Shown: in pieces, positions 51,340-63,689 of the stretch | Numbering within the stretch: position 1 is the first letter of the stretch | How the letters are laid out: each line of letters opens with the position of its first letter | DNA from: Monoplex corrugatus | Lineage: Eukaryota > Mollusca > Gastropoda > Littorinimorpha > Ranellidae | Length of the DNA stretch: 64,000 bases | Direction of reading: 5' to 3' | Assembly (NCBI GenBank): GCA_030674185.1 | Contig: JAPXFY010000022.1 | Coordinates: 2,685,093-2,749,092 of the forward strand | Translations under genes and position numbers: made by a program | The notes under the pieces: generated by a model | Databases searched by the model: none | What the model saw: the letters and a program-made list of their open reading frames with translations, nothing else | Told to the model about the DNA's origin: nothing

Positions 51340-53679
51340 GTGGATCGGAAGATGAGGAGGCGAAAATGATGTAGAATTACATCGTAAAGATTCTGAACTC
51401 GATTTATACAACGATTACATCGCCTCAGATGACAAAAATGCAAGCAATGAAGCGACGCACATGCAATTATCGAACAAATCGCCAGTGTCAGGTATTTCCG
51501 ATTCTGACATCACGGCTGCGCCGATGGATATCGGTATTTTTTACCCCGATTCAGATGTTGGCGATACGATCAAATACAAGTTTGAAGACAGAGATGAGGA
51601 GGAAGATCCAGTCTATCATATGGACACCGATATTGATGAAAGCGAGAATGACAGCAATGACTGGGTCCATAACATGCCAGCAAACTTTCCAGAAATTCCA
51701 AGATTTGAAGGTATTATTTTTATATAACTAAGGGTGTGTGCACGTGCTTGTATGTTATTATGTGCATTTTTTCATGCTTCTGTCAGCATGCAAGTGTACG
51801 TGTATCTTGTGTGAACTGTGTGCACGAGTGTATACATGTGCATGTGCACACCCTTTCACAAACATTCATAATGTATGCATGCACAATTACATATATAAAT
51901 CATGTTCTCAGCGCATTCACACAATACACACACATATATGCACGCACACACGCACAAGCACACATACAAACTCACACACACACATGTACGCACACAGCCG
52001 CCCTTCCTCGCCTTTGCACTCTTCTCTCTCTGTCCGTCTCAGTCTCTATGTCGCTGTCTCTGGGTCTTTCTCATTGATAGCTTGGACTAATAAACGCAGT
52101 TTCATGTAAATCAGACAAGTTCGAAAACATAAATAGATGATGATAAAGCAAAGGCTATAATAAAGCATTTTTTTTCAGTTGCTACTGGTCTTCAAGTGGA
52201 CGTGGGAGAGGATCCTAAGGCCGTGGACATCTACCGGCTCTTTACTGATGATGACATTATTAGTCGCATCAAAAAGGAGACAAACTTCTAAGCCCGATCT
52301 TGCATTGAAGAAAAACGACGCTTGGGTCCACTTCCACCCTGTAGTATGTTTGCTACATGGAAGAGCGTTACTACATCTGAGCTAAAGGATTTCCTGGCCA
52401 TCTGTCTCCACATGGGCATCGTGAAAAAAGCCCCAGATTTCTGACTATCGGTCAACAGATCCCAGCATCCATATGTCGTACGCTGCTCAGATTATGACCA
52501 GAGACAGATTCAAATCAATTCTGGCTTTTCTGCAGGTCAACAGCGATGCCAGCCAAGTCCCATTTGGTCAGGAAAACCATGACCCAATCCATAAAATTGA
52601 CTCTTTGTGGAGCATCTGCAAGAAAACTTCCAGGCAGTGTATGTCCCCAAAAAGGAGATCTGCACTGATGAAGCCATGTGTCCATTCAAGGGTCAATCAC
52701 GATTCAAGGTCTACATGAAGGACAAGCCCACCAAATCGGGCTTCAAGTTTTACGAGTTATGTGAAAGCAAGTCTGGGTATGTGTATCGTTTTGAAATGTT
52801 CTGTGGAGACAAGCGGTATAGCAACAAACCCTTTGATGTCGTTATAAGCCTAATGGTTCCACTGCTCAACAAAGGTTATCAATTATACATTGATAACTAT
52901 TACTGCGAGCCGAAGATCTGTGCAGCTCTTGTAAGACAGGGGATCATGGTATGTGGGACGGTACGAAAGAACCGACTGGAGATGCCACAGGACCTTGGTG
53001 ACCAGCCAATGCAGGTAGGCCAAGTGGATTTCAGAAGAGGTGGACAGGTGGTCGCCTGTAGGTGGAAAGACAAGAAAGACGTCTTCACCCTGTCCACCAT
53101 GCACAGGCCTCAACTCCAAAGGATCCGATGCAGGTTTGAGGAGAAAGACAAGCCAACATCAGTCATTGACTACATCAGGAACATGGCTGGTGTTGACCAA
53201 AGCGATCAGATGATCGCTTATTTTCCCATGTATCAAAAATCTTTGAAGTGGTGGAAGAAACCGTTTTTTCCATCTCCTGACACTCTGCACCATCCAGACG
53301 ATGATCATTCTGAACCATCATCGTAAACAGCGGAACCTGATGACAATTCCCCTCGACCGTGTCATCCATTCCATCCTCCAGGATCTGCCAACGGTTGGTG
53401 TGGAAGTTTCGGATTGTGCAGCTGCTGGCCCACAACGACCAGTCTCACGTCTCTCTGAACGTCATTTCCCCACACTTCTGCCCCAGGATGCAGACAAAAA
53501 CAAAAAGGTGCGAAAAAACTGCGTTGTCTGCTACGCAATACGGGCTGCTGAAGGTGCTTCCAAAAAACAATGAAATCCATTCAACGAAGTCCTTACTGAG
53601 TCGTAGGTGCCAAAAACCACTCTGCATTGAACCCTGCTTCGAACTGTTCCACACAAAAAAATATTACTCCCTCCCTTGA
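51340..53679 (+). pseudogene. piggyBac transposase, two exons, decayed
   Basis: An acidic N-terminus (SNKSPVSGISDSDI, DRDEEEDPVYHMDTDIDESE, VHNMPANFPEIPRFEG), then an intron (about 51,711 to TTTTTTTTCAG at about 52,180) carrying CA-rich sequence. Exon 2 has VDIYRLFTDDDIISRIKKET, TTSELKDFLAICLHMGIVKK, IMTRDRFKSILAFLQVNSDA, EICTDEAMCPFKGQSRFKVY (first Asp), QLYIDNYYCEPKICAALV (second Asp), GTVRKNRLEMPQDL, YIRNMAGVDQSDQMIAYFPM (third Asp) and KSLKWWKK. The C-terminal zinc domain is split (CVVCYAIRAAEG, then CIEPCFELFHTKKYYS). At least five stops or frameshifts. The catalytic Asp residues are all retained. Confidence 0.85.
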
Positions 53680-54080
53680 ACAGAAGCAGTGAACAGTCTA
53701 TTGTGTGTGAGCGATCAGCACACTGTTTATTAGTGTGTGTGAAATTCACACCGGTTTGCCTTGTGTGTTCACACCAGCATGTGTGCTGTATATCTATCTA
53801 TAGACATGTAAACAGGTTTGTGTACATGTGACAAACAGTCTACAAAAGAATCAACTTGTGACAGTGAGAAAGTGTATGCACAGTTCAGCACTAAACATCA
53901 GATCACTTTTCAGAAACTATCAGAAATTTTATGACTGTGGTTTGTACAACCAGATGTACAAGTACTTTCGGATTATAGAATGTGTGGTTTACCATTTCAA
54001 GACTATCCTACATAATTTGAAGATAAAAAATTACTCCATGGATCCATCCCTTGAACATGAACGGTGAAGAGCCTACTGTG
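53680..54080. repeat. 3' flank, partly duplicated at 54,500-54,660
   Basis: Sequence around 53,820-53,960 (ACAAACAGTCTACAAAAGAA, GTTCAGCACTAAACATCAGA) recurs diverged at about 54,515-54,650. This is an old tandem duplication with the 28-bp minisatellite between the copies. Confidence 0.5.
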
Positions 54081-54081
54081 T

Positions 54082-54395
54082 GTGAGTGCTTGACCTGTTA
54101 TTCATTACTGTGAGTGATTGACCTGTTATTCATTACTGTGAGTGATTGACCTGTTATTCATTACTGTGAGTGATTGACCTGTTATTCATTACTGAGTGAT
54201 TGACCTGTTATTCATTACTGTGAGTGATTGACCTGTTATTCATTACTGTGAGTGATTGACCTGTTATTCATTACTGTGAGTGAGTGACCTGTTATTCATT
54301 ACTGTGAGTGAGTGACCTGTTATTCATTACTGTGAGTGAGTGACCTGTTATTCATTACTGTGAGTGAGTGACCTGTTATTCATTACTGTGAGTGA
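54082..54395. repeat. 28-bp minisatellite
   Basis: About eleven units of TGAGTGATTGACCTGTTATT plus CATTACTG. The later units read TGAGTGAGTGACC, and one unit is 2 bp short. No unique spacers. Confidence 0.9.
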
Positions 54396-54399
54396 AATT

Positions 54400-55438
54400 T
54401 CTACCTTTTGTATTCATGTAAGCACGTGTAAACTTTTTCTTTCGTTTTTTTTTTTTCCCTTCTTTGGTTAGATGTGTATGCATCTGAAACATTTCCTATA
54501 TGTTTGTATGCGGCAAACAAACTGGAAAAACTATCAATCTGTGACGGTGGGGATGTGTATAGTTCAGCTCTGAACATCAAATCAGTTCCCAGAAACCCTG
54601 ACATATTTTGTGATCGTGTTTCGCACAGAATGGATTACATAATGTATTAATTACCATCTGAGGACTCTCTCCTACATCAGCTGAAGGTAAGAACATTTGT
54701 TGTTGATTCTTTTTGGTCATCTTTTCTATTGTACGGTTACTACTGAAACGTAAACATACTTCTGGTTTATGCTCTTTCACCCATGTTGTTCTAGTCCTAA
54801 CAATGCGTATAACTTTTAAAAACTCTTAGTTGAAAGTAGTATGCGTGAAAAGATCACATCTTGAACTTTCTAGGGAATATAAATACTTTACCATTAACCG
54901 TTTACTAGTAGCCGTAAAATAAAATAGAAAAGTGGTGAAAACGGTGCGTCAGCAGGGAAGTACATACATGCTACCTGTGCAGAAAAGACTTAAATCTTGT
55001 CAAAAGTTTCAAGTTCATGGACGAACACTAGTCATGTTTCATATTGCTGAAATTGTCGCTGTCTCGTTAATTCAATCAGCTTGAGAAGTCTGACGTGGTT
55101 GACTCTGACACTAACAATTTAATGATAAACACAATGACACATAGTAGTCTCTCTCTCCCCGCTTCAGCCCAACAAAGCACGATTCAATAGAAAGTATAGC
55201 CGGCCTTGTGATCAACCATTTCTTTTCACCAGCACTGCTGCCAGCCTTGCCGCATGCGAAGTACCGTGACTCAAAACCAGCTGTGCCAGAACTAAACAAA
55301 CTGCAGTAAGCGGCTGTGGAAAACACAGCACCAAGTGCCTCACGCAAAAAAGAGTCAGAAAATCGAGAGACATACTGGTTGATAATGGGCAAGAGCAGTG
55401 GTGGACATTAATGGACAGTCCACTGTGATGAACCTGTT
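54400..55438. other. No gene recognised
   Basis: Non-coding. The minus-strand ORFs at 55,111-55,448 have no recognised domain. Confidence 0.5.
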
Positions 55439-55440
55439 GA

Positions 55441-55987
55441 CATACCACTGCTCAACAAATGAACAACTTGTATCACTCAACAGACTGACAATTACAACTC
55501 ACATACCACTGCTCAACAAATGAACAACTTGTATCACTCAACAGACAGACAATTACAACTCACATACCACTGCTCAACAAATGAACAACTTGTATCACTC
55601 AACAGACTGACAATTACAACTCACATACTACTGCTCAACAAATGAACAACTTGTATCACTCAACAGACTGACAATTACAACTCACATACTACTGCTCAAC
55701 AAATGAACAACTTGTATCACTCAACAGACTGACAATTACAACTCACATAACCACTGCCAACAAATGAACAACTTGTATCACTCAACAGACTGACAATTAC
55801 AACTCACATACCACTGCTCAACAAATGAACAACTTGTATCACTCAACAGACAGACAATTACAACTCACATACTACTGCTCAACAAATGAACAACTTGTAT
55901 CACTCAACAGACTGACAATTACAACTCACATACTACTGCTCAACAAATGAACAACTTGTATCACTCAACAGACTGACAATTACAACT
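55441..55987. repeat. 61-bp minisatellite
   Basis: Nine units of CATACCACTGCTCAACAAAT..., starting at 55,441 and 55,502 and then every 61 bp. Variation is mainly CCACTG/CTACTG and CAGACTGA/CAGACAGA. Confidence 0.9.
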
Positions 55988-56423
55988 TACTTTCACTGGC
56001 AAAGTGCACACAGCTATACAGCAAGAAGACAAAAATTAACAACAAAAGAAACAACAACAATGGCAAACTGATTTCAAATCTTTCAACTCACCATAATCAG
56101 CGTTACAAGGACCACCCGTTCCAGGCAACAGCAGGCAGCTATCCCGGATCAGGCAAAAAATAATGACAACAAGAAAAACACAAACACACATTTCACATAA
56201 AAACTGAGCATGCATACATTAACTCCTTACACTGAAGTCTTGTTGTCGGCCATCGTGCGATCTTTCTGTCCCTGGATCCCTTCACAAACGATATTTCTGA
56301 CTGGAATCCAGCAGTGGCTGTGTCCTGCTGTTTGCAGTGTTAGCTGTTTCCCCATCAGTCCAGTGATCCCCCTCCTGTACGTCCTGAGATCCTCCTTGAT
56401 CCTGAAACACAAACCAAACATCA
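55988..56423. other. No gene recognised
   Basis: Spacer between two minisatellites, with no supported coding frame. Confidence 0.5.
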
Positions 56424-56936
56424 AGTACAGGACAACATCAAGTACAGGACAACATCAAGGACAGGACAACATCAATGACAGGACAACATCATGTACAGGA
56501 CAACATCAAGGACAGGACAACATCAAGGACAGGACAACATCAAGTACAGGACAACATCAAGGACAGGACAACATCAAGTACAGGACAACATCAAGTACAG
56601 GACAACATCAAGTACAGGACAACATCAAGTACAGGACAACATCAGGACAACATCAAGTACAGGACAACATCAAGTACAGGACAACATCAGGACAACATCA
56701 AATACAGGACAACATCAAGGACAGGACAACATCAAGGACAGGACAACATCATGTACAGGACAACATCAAGGACAGGACAACATCAAGGACAGGACAACAT
56801 CAAGTACAGGACAACATCAAGGACAGGACAACATCAAGTACAGGACAACATCAGGACAACATCAAGTACAGGACAACATCAAGTACAGGACAACATCAAG
56901 GACAGGACAACATCAAGTACAGGACACGATTCAAGT
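56424..56936. repeat. 17-bp minisatellite, open in all three forward frames
   Basis: About thirty units of CAAGTACAGGACAACAT and CAAGGACAGGACAACAT, with occasional ATGTAC units and 11-bp short units (CATCAGGACAA). Since 17 is not a multiple of 3 and the unit has no stop codons on the plus strand, all three frames stay open (STGQHQVQDNIKYRTT pattern). The long ORF here is a by-product of the repeat. Confidence 0.9.
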
Positions 56937-57279
56937 CAAAAGCATCAGTAGCAATGCCGCATGAAAAATTGAAATTGGGTTTTGAGTTAAAAAATTTATA
57001 TGGTTTTGAAGATGTTATTCTGAGTAAAAAGCAGTTTAAATTTTTGAAATCGGACTAATAGTTCATGAGATATTCCAATTTGAAGCGTCAAAAATTTCTT
57101 AAATTTTGGTACCCACGTTTTAGTGGGACAAAGAAGGACCAGTGTCACAGAACAAACTCATCAAATGGCATGGTATGCTGATTTTGCTGGAAATGACATT
57201 CATTTTGTAATTGTGAGAGACAGACCAGATCAAAAGTCATGAAATTTTGGTCGTTGATGTATTTTGGCGTGCCGAATTG

Positions 57280-57900
57280 AATAAAACCATTATTGGAACT
57301 CTGTGACGAGCCATTTTTGTCTTATTACAGGAAACATGTGATATTTTGGATGTTTTATCAGTGTTTCATTAATAATTGCCCATATTGTATATACAGGCGG
57401 TTTGTATAGGTGTTTAAAAAAATAATAAAAAAATAATGAGGAAACACACACTCTTGAAATTTCCACACATGATTATTGTTTGATTGAATAAGCATATTAC
57501 AGAGTTTCAAAGTTGTAACTTTTACAGTTCTCTTTTTGTAGGTGGTGATGAGAGAAAACATGTTTTTGTGACAACAAAATTGAGGGTGGCTGCAATTGGA
57601 TAATGGTAAAGTTCACACTGCTCCTGAAAAGTGGACAGTTTTCCACATAAATCACATTGAAAATCCCAGTAGAGAGTGAACAATGGCTACCTGAGATTTC
57701 TACTTTATACAATTCAGCTAAAGTCAGCAAAATGCTGCTGACTACTTGGCGATTTGTAGTTGGCTTCAGCATACCAAGTGCTTGAATGGAATTGGAAAAT
57801 TCATGAAAAATATTAACAAAGCACACATTCTTGAAACAGTAACATATGATTATTGTTTGACTAAATAAGCACAGCACAAGGTTTCAAAACTATAACCTCA
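57280..57900 (-). repeat. Repeat B, inverted copies
   Basis: On the complement this reads like the units at 38,230-39,335: TTTTGAAAC/GAAACTCTG, AATAATCATGTG..., AAATTTCAAGAGTG, T-rich run, CCTATACAAACCGCC. Two units are recognisable (57,290-57,560 and 57,600-57,900). Confidence 0.6.
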
Positions 57901-57986
57901 ACACACAGACACACACACCCAGACACAAACACCCAGACCATAACACCCACACCATACAACACACTCATAAACAACACATCATAAAC

Positions 57987-58023
<37 letters not shown>

Positions 58024-58082
58024 CACATACACAGAGTGCACACACACAGTACAAACATCCACATGCACATAACAGTGCAGAT

Positions 58083-58179
<97 letters not shown>

Positions 58180-58260
58180 CACACACACACACACAACACA
58201 CACAACACACACACACACACACACAACACACACACACACACACACCACACACACACACAG
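57900..58260. repeat. (CA)n microsatellite
   Basis: Long CA-rich tract, nearly pure at 58,086-58,260. The ORFs on both strands here are repeat artefacts. Confidence 0.95.
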
Positions 58261-58609
58261 CATTTCATTCACTGCTGTTCCATTTTCAAACTATTTTGCT
58301 AGTTCCCCTTATGCCTGAAGGCTTTGATCACTGAATCTCTTTGTTTCATCAACCATGTGCTTCATAATCAGGTCACTGAATATTTGGTCAAAAAATGAAT
58401 GGGGGCGTGGTCTGTAATGCCATACAAGTTTAGCCTATGTTTTGCTGTCTGTGTATGGAGGAATAACTGAAAGGAAAACACACACACACATAAAATCTTC
58501 AAGCAGACATTCATCACGAAACAACAAAACCAATCTCTGTCAGATCAGCTAGTCGGCTATTTGCATAAGTACCGCGCTACGAAGGCCACGGGTACACACT
58601 GTGTCACTC

Positions 58610-58766
58610 ACCACACCCACCCCTCTCTTCCTTTCACCTTCTCTGTCGGACACATTTTCATCAATTCCATCCCTTTTGATGGGCTAAAACCACTTTCTTC
58701 ATACTGTTCTGCATCTTCAGAGTCAGACCCCTCGGTAAGAATGACTTTTTGCAGCTGAGACGCCAT
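58610..58766 (-). pseudogene. piggyBac N-terminal fragment, minus strand
   Basis: On the minus strand ATG at 58,766 opens MASQLQKVILTEGSDSEDAE and QYEESGFSPSKGMELMKMCP. This matches the start of the relic at 35,086 (MASQPS..., IQTEGSDFDETAEFEESESS, PSEVGE). Only about 45 residues remain and the core is missing. Confidence 0.65.
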
Positions 58767-58859
58767 TGCTCTCTCGTGGTAAACAGGAAAGGAGTCAGCA
58801 CAAAGATAGTTTTGTGGTTGACTGGTCTCGAATCTCAAGGTAACATCTCCGCGCTTGGG

Positions 58860-58918
58860 AATGAAAGCCATGTGCTTGGAATGAAATCCATGTGCTTGGA
58901 ATGAAAGCCATGTGCACT
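58860..58918. repeat. 19-bp tandem repeat x3
   Basis: AATGAAAGCCATGTGCTTGG repeated about three times with small changes. Confidence 0.8.
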
Positions 58919-59026
58919 GATGCCGTTGAGTTGCTTGCACAAAAACCCTATGACCTGGCATATATACATGTTTCAGTAGGCTGCTGAATAAAAAAAAAAA
59001 ATTCACATACATTGATAGTTTATTGG

Positions 59027-59280
59027 TCAGAGAGGTATGTACATGTGTTGTCAGGGAGGTATGTACATGTGTTGTCAGGGAGGTATGTACATGTGTGTCA
59101 GGAGATGTACATAGTCAGGAGGTATGTACATATTTTCAGAGGTATGTGATGTGTTGTCAGGAGGTATGTACATGTGTGTCAGGGTATGTACAGTGTTGTC
59201 CGAGTGTACATGTGTTGTCAGAGTATATGTGTTGTCAGGGTATGTCATGGTGTCAGAGGTATACATTGTTCAGAGGAACT
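59027..59280. repeat. Degenerate ~24-bp minisatellite
   Basis: GTTGTCAGGGAGGTATGTAC-type units. Regular at 59,035-59,095, then increasingly degraded by small deletions. Confidence 0.8.
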
Positions 59281-59339
59281 GTTCAGGAGAGACATTGCAC
59301 AATCATTACTACTTACAGTCATCTGATCTTTTCACTGCG

Positions 59340-59630
59340 CTGGTGAAACATCACTCACATTGCATCTTTTTACTGCATCTTGGCCTGAAATTCACTCCCT
59401 TGTATCTTTCTACTGCATACAGGTCTAAATATCACTACCTTGTACTTTCTAGCGCATACAGGCCCAAATATTCACTAACCTTCATCTTTTTCAGCATACA
59501 GACCCAAATATGCACTCACCTTTATCTTTTTACTGCATACAGACCCAAATATGCACTCACCTTGTATCTTTTTACTGCATACAGACCCAAATATGCACTC
59601 ACCTTGTATCTTTTCACTGCATAGTCATGT
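59340..59630. repeat. ~49-bp minisatellite
   Basis: About six units of CTTTTTACTGCATACAGACC plus CAAATATGCACTCACCTTGT-like sequence. Diverged at the left end, near identical at the right. Confidence 0.85.
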
Positions 59631-59639
59631 GTATGGGAG

Positions 59640-60236
59640 GAATCCATCCAGGTGGGAAGTCCAGCTTGAAGTCCTGTTTCAGCCATCGCACGTTGAGTGC
59701 CAGTCCATTACAAGGCGGAATGCACAGCATCTGACACCCCAACAAAGCGCCATCTGTAGTTGAAAGGCGTTCTTGGAGACGTGCTTCGGACACAGGAATC
59801 TGCTTCAGACGTCAGCATCTATCCTGGTGCTGCCAGACCCCTTAAAACTGACACAAGCAGAAACACGGAACACTGAAAACAGTACAGTTTTTTTAACATT
59901 CAGGGCGCCACCAGCTGACTGTGCTGGTGACAGATGTCATTTCTGAAGGCAATCAAAAGTGTGTCAAGGAAACCCCACCCTCAACCGTGACTCGGGGCCG
60001 ACACAACCTGCCATCGGTGTACTCCTCACCTATTCAGTCGCACTGTCGTGAGTTCGCTCACGGCGGTGCGCACTGAAGCCAGTTCTCAACCCAGCAGTTG
60101 CGCTGAAGAAGTCGGCTGGATCGTCGATGAAAACTACGCAGTAAGTAGCCTTTTTTGTAACTGAGAGCCAGGTTCAACCATGTAGCCGTTATCATCTAGG
60201 ATACTTTCAATGCAGGGTGAACTTCAAATGTAGGGA
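59640..60236. other. No gene recognised
   Basis: Moderately GC-rich non-repeated stretch. No frame or domain that I can support. Confidence 0.5.
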
Positions 60237-61716
60237 CAGTCTTGACGCTAACACATTACTTCACAATCTTTACACTAACACATTACTTCTGTCTTCAGTC
60301 TTTACACTAACACATTACTTCAGTCTTTACACTAACACATTACTTCAGTCTTTACACTAACACCTTACTTCACAGTCTTTACACTAACACATTACTTCAC
60401 AATCTTTACACTAACACATTACTTCACAGTCTTTACACTGACACATTACATGATTACTTCACAATCTTTAAACTAACACATTACTTCACAATCTTTACAC
60501 TAACACATTACTTCACAGTCTTCACACTAACACATTACTTCACAATCTTTACACTAACACATTACTTCACAGTCTTCACACTAACACATTACTTCACAGT
60601 CTTTACACTAACATTACTTCACAATCTTTACACTAACACATTACTTCACAGTCTTCACACTAACACATTACTTCACAATCTTTACACTAACACATTACTT
60701 CACAGTCTTCACACTAACACATTACTTCACAGTCTTTACACTAACACATTACTTCACAATCTTTACACTAACATTACTTCACAATCTTTACACTAACACA
60801 TTACTTCAGTCTTTACACTAACACATTACTTCACAGTCTTCACACTAACACATTACTTCACAGTCTTTACACTAACACATTACTTCACAGTCTTTACACT
60901 AACACATTACTTCACAATCTTTACACTAACATTACTTCACAGTCTTTACACTAACACATTACTTCACAGTCTTCACACTAACACATTACTTCACAGTCTT
61001 TACACTAACACATTACTTCACAGTCTTTACACTAACACATTACTTCACAATCTTTACACTAACACATTACTTCACAGTCTTTACACTAACACATTACTTC
61101 ACAGTCTTTACACTAACACATTACTTCACAATCTTTACACTAACATTACTTCACAGTCTTTACACTAACACCTTACTTCACAATCTTTACACTAACACAT
61201 TACTTCACAGTCTTTACACTAACACATTACTTCACAGTCTTTACACTAACACATTACTTCACAATCTTTACACTAACATTACTTCACAGTCTTTACACTA
61301 ACACATTACTTCACAATCTTTACACTAACACATTACTTCACAGTCTTTACACTAACACATTACTTCACAATGCACAGTCTTTACACTAACACCTTACTTC
61401 ACAATCTTTACACTAACACATTACTTCACAATCTTTACACTAACACATTACTTCACAGTCTTCACACTAACACATTACTTCAGTCTTTACACTAACACAT
61501 TACTTCACAGTCTTCACACTAACACATTACTTCACAGTCTTTACACTAACACATTACTTCACAGTCTTTACACTAACACATTACTTCACAGTCTTTACAC
61601 TAACACATTACTTCACAATCTTTACACTAACATTACTTCACAGTCTTTACACTAACACATTACTTCACAGTCTTTACACTAACACATTACTTCACAGTCT
61701 TCACACTAACACATTA
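60237..61716. repeat. 27-bp satellite array, left part
   Basis: Roughly fifty units of TTACTTCACAGTCTTTACAC plus TAACACA. Variants are CAATC/CAGTC, TTTACAC/TTCACAC and shorter units lacking CACA. The array continues after a LINE insertion at 63,229-63,660. Confidence 0.95.
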
Positions 61717-63062
61717 AACCACCTTCATTCCAATAACCTTGTCTATTCCCTTCAGTCTGCTTACCGTTCTGGACATAGTACCGAAACTGCTCTTCTCAAA
61801 ATCTGCAACGACTTACTGACTACTCTCGACTCTAACAACGTATCACTTTTGACTCTCTTGGACCTATCTGCTGCCTTTGACACTATTGACCACTCTATCC
61901 TTCTCTCCCGTCTACATCACTCTTTTGGGCTCCATGATACTGTCTTGAACTGGTTTCATTCTTACATCACCAATCGTCTGCAAGTAGTTTCTGTCAATGG
62001 TCTTTCTTCTAATCCTTCCTGTCTGACTTACGGAGTGCCACAAGGATCTGTTCTGGGCCCCCTACTTTTCATTCTCTACACCTACCCTGTCTCCTCTATT
62101 GTCCAAGAACACCTGCGTCAGCATCATTCTTTCTCGGATGACAATCAGCTGTATGTCTCTGGGCCTCTCCCTGACCTTCCCATCATGATCCAGAAAACCC
62201 AATCTTGTGTAGCTGACCTGAAGGATTGGATGACTGAAAACAAACTGAAATTAAATGAAGAGAAATCCGAATTGATCTTGATCACCCCACCCAAACTCCA
62301 AAATCACCCCTCTCTTCCAACCTCTGTCACACTTGTTGACTCATCTATCCCTCTCTCCCATTTTGCCCGTAACCTTGGTGTAACTCTTGATCAAACCCTG
62401 TCCTTCCACCAGCATGTGAGCAACGTCTGTCGGACTTGTTTTCTTGAACTCCGCCGAATTGCTTCTATCCGTCACCTCCTCTCAGAAGACACGACAAAGG
62501 CTCTTGTCTGTGCATTTGTTCTATCCCGTCTCGATTACTGTAATGCTCTTTTTTCTGGTTCCCCCTCTCATCTCATTAACAAACTTCAGAAAGTTCAAAA
62601 TCATGCTGCCCGTCTCATCTTCCGCTCTTCAAAATTTAACCATGTTACGCCATTGCTCTGTTCTCTCCACTGGCTCCCTGTTCAGCAAAGAATATCCTAC
62701 AAGATTGCCTGCCTCTGCTTCAAATCTATTGAGTCTTCCTGTCCTGAGTATCTCACCCATCTGTTACATCTCTACACGCCATCTCGAGCTTTGCGGTCCT
62801 CATCTGATACCCGTCTCTATAGTATCCCCATAGTCCGCACTAAAAGGTTTGGGCAGCGTTCTTTTTCCTATCAAGCTCCAACCATCTGGAATCAGTTACC
62901 TCGCTCTCTTAGATACTCACCCTCTCTGTCCACATTCAAACGCTCCCTCAAAACTCACCTGTTTCCCAAAACTGGTAATCTCTGCCCCCTTCCCCCCATG
63001 TAATGTAATGGTGACATTATAGTGTCTTAGTGTCAATGTGTCATTGTATTTGCATGTCATGC

Positions 63063-63094
<32 letters not shown>

Positions 63095-63228
63095 TGTGTG
63101 TGTGTGGGTGCTTCTGTGGGCGTGTGTGTGTGTGCTTGTGATTCTGGTTATATGTTTTGCCATTGTAAACGCTTAGGGCATTAATTTGATTAGGCGTACT
63201 AAATGTTCATAATAATAATAATAATAAT
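61717..63228 (+). mobile_element. LINE 4 (CR1/L2-like) inserted in the 27-bp satellite
   Basis: 5'-truncated LINE with an open RT frame, a TG-rich 3' UTR (63,064-63,140), a TGTAAACGCTTAGGGC tail motif and (AAT)n at about 63,209-63,228. Both flanks are the same satellite, so insertion came after the array formed. Confidence 0.9.
61719..63003 (+). CDS. LINE 4 reverse transcriptase, 5' truncated, open
   Basis: One frame from the insertion junction: LQSAYRSGHSTETALLKICN, LLTLLDLSAAFDTIDHSILL, YGVPQGSVLGPLLFILYTYP, HHSFSDDNQLYVSG (catalytic Asp pair, in a variant FSDD rather than F/YADD), DWMTENKLKLNEEKSELILI, LDYCNALFSGSP, LHWLPVQQRISYKIACLC, RFGQRSFSYQAPTIWNQLP. It ends at 63,001-63,003. Endonuclease and RT N-terminus are missing. 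No stop or frameshift, so it is younger than LINE 1 and LINE 2. Confidence 0.88.
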
Positions 63229-63660
63229 TACTTCACAATCTTTACACTAACATTACTTCACAGTCTTTACACTAACACATTACTTCACAATCTTTACACT
63301 AACACATTACTTCACAGTCTTTACACTAACACATTACTTCACAGTCTTTACACTAACACATTACTTCACAATCTTTACACTAACACATTACTTCACAATG
63401 CACAGTCTTTACACTAACACATTACTTCACAATCTTTACACTAACATTACTTCACAGTCTTTACACTAACACATTACTTCACAATCTTTACACTAACATT
63501 ACTTCACAGTCTTTACACTAACACATTACTTCACAATCTTTACACTAACATTACTTCACAATCTTTACACTAACACATTACTTCACAGTCTTTACACTAA
63601 CACATTACTTCACAGTCTTTACACTAACATTACTTTACAGTCTTTACACTAACACATTAC
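63229..63660. repeat. 27-bp satellite array, right part
   Basis: Continuation of the TTACTTCACA(G/A)TCTTTACAC array after LINE 4, about sixteen units. Confidence 0.95.
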
Positions 63661-63689
63661 CTCTAGAATCCATACAGAAATTTAAAAAA

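Noticed and set aside
56210..57058. 282-codon ORF with repeated STGQHQ... pattern
   Set aside because: All three frames are open because the 17-bp unit has no stop codons. No conserved protein outside the repeat.
57861..58302. Cys/Val-rich and His/Thr-rich ORFs across the CA tract
   Set aside because: They are translations of (TG)n/(CA)n and of no coding value. The same applies to 12,716-13,033, 18,288-18,569 and 36,490-36,903.
60237..61716. Regular short repeats that could look like a CRISPR array
   Set aside because: The units are directly adjacent tandem copies with no unique spacers, in a eukaryotic context. This is a satellite.
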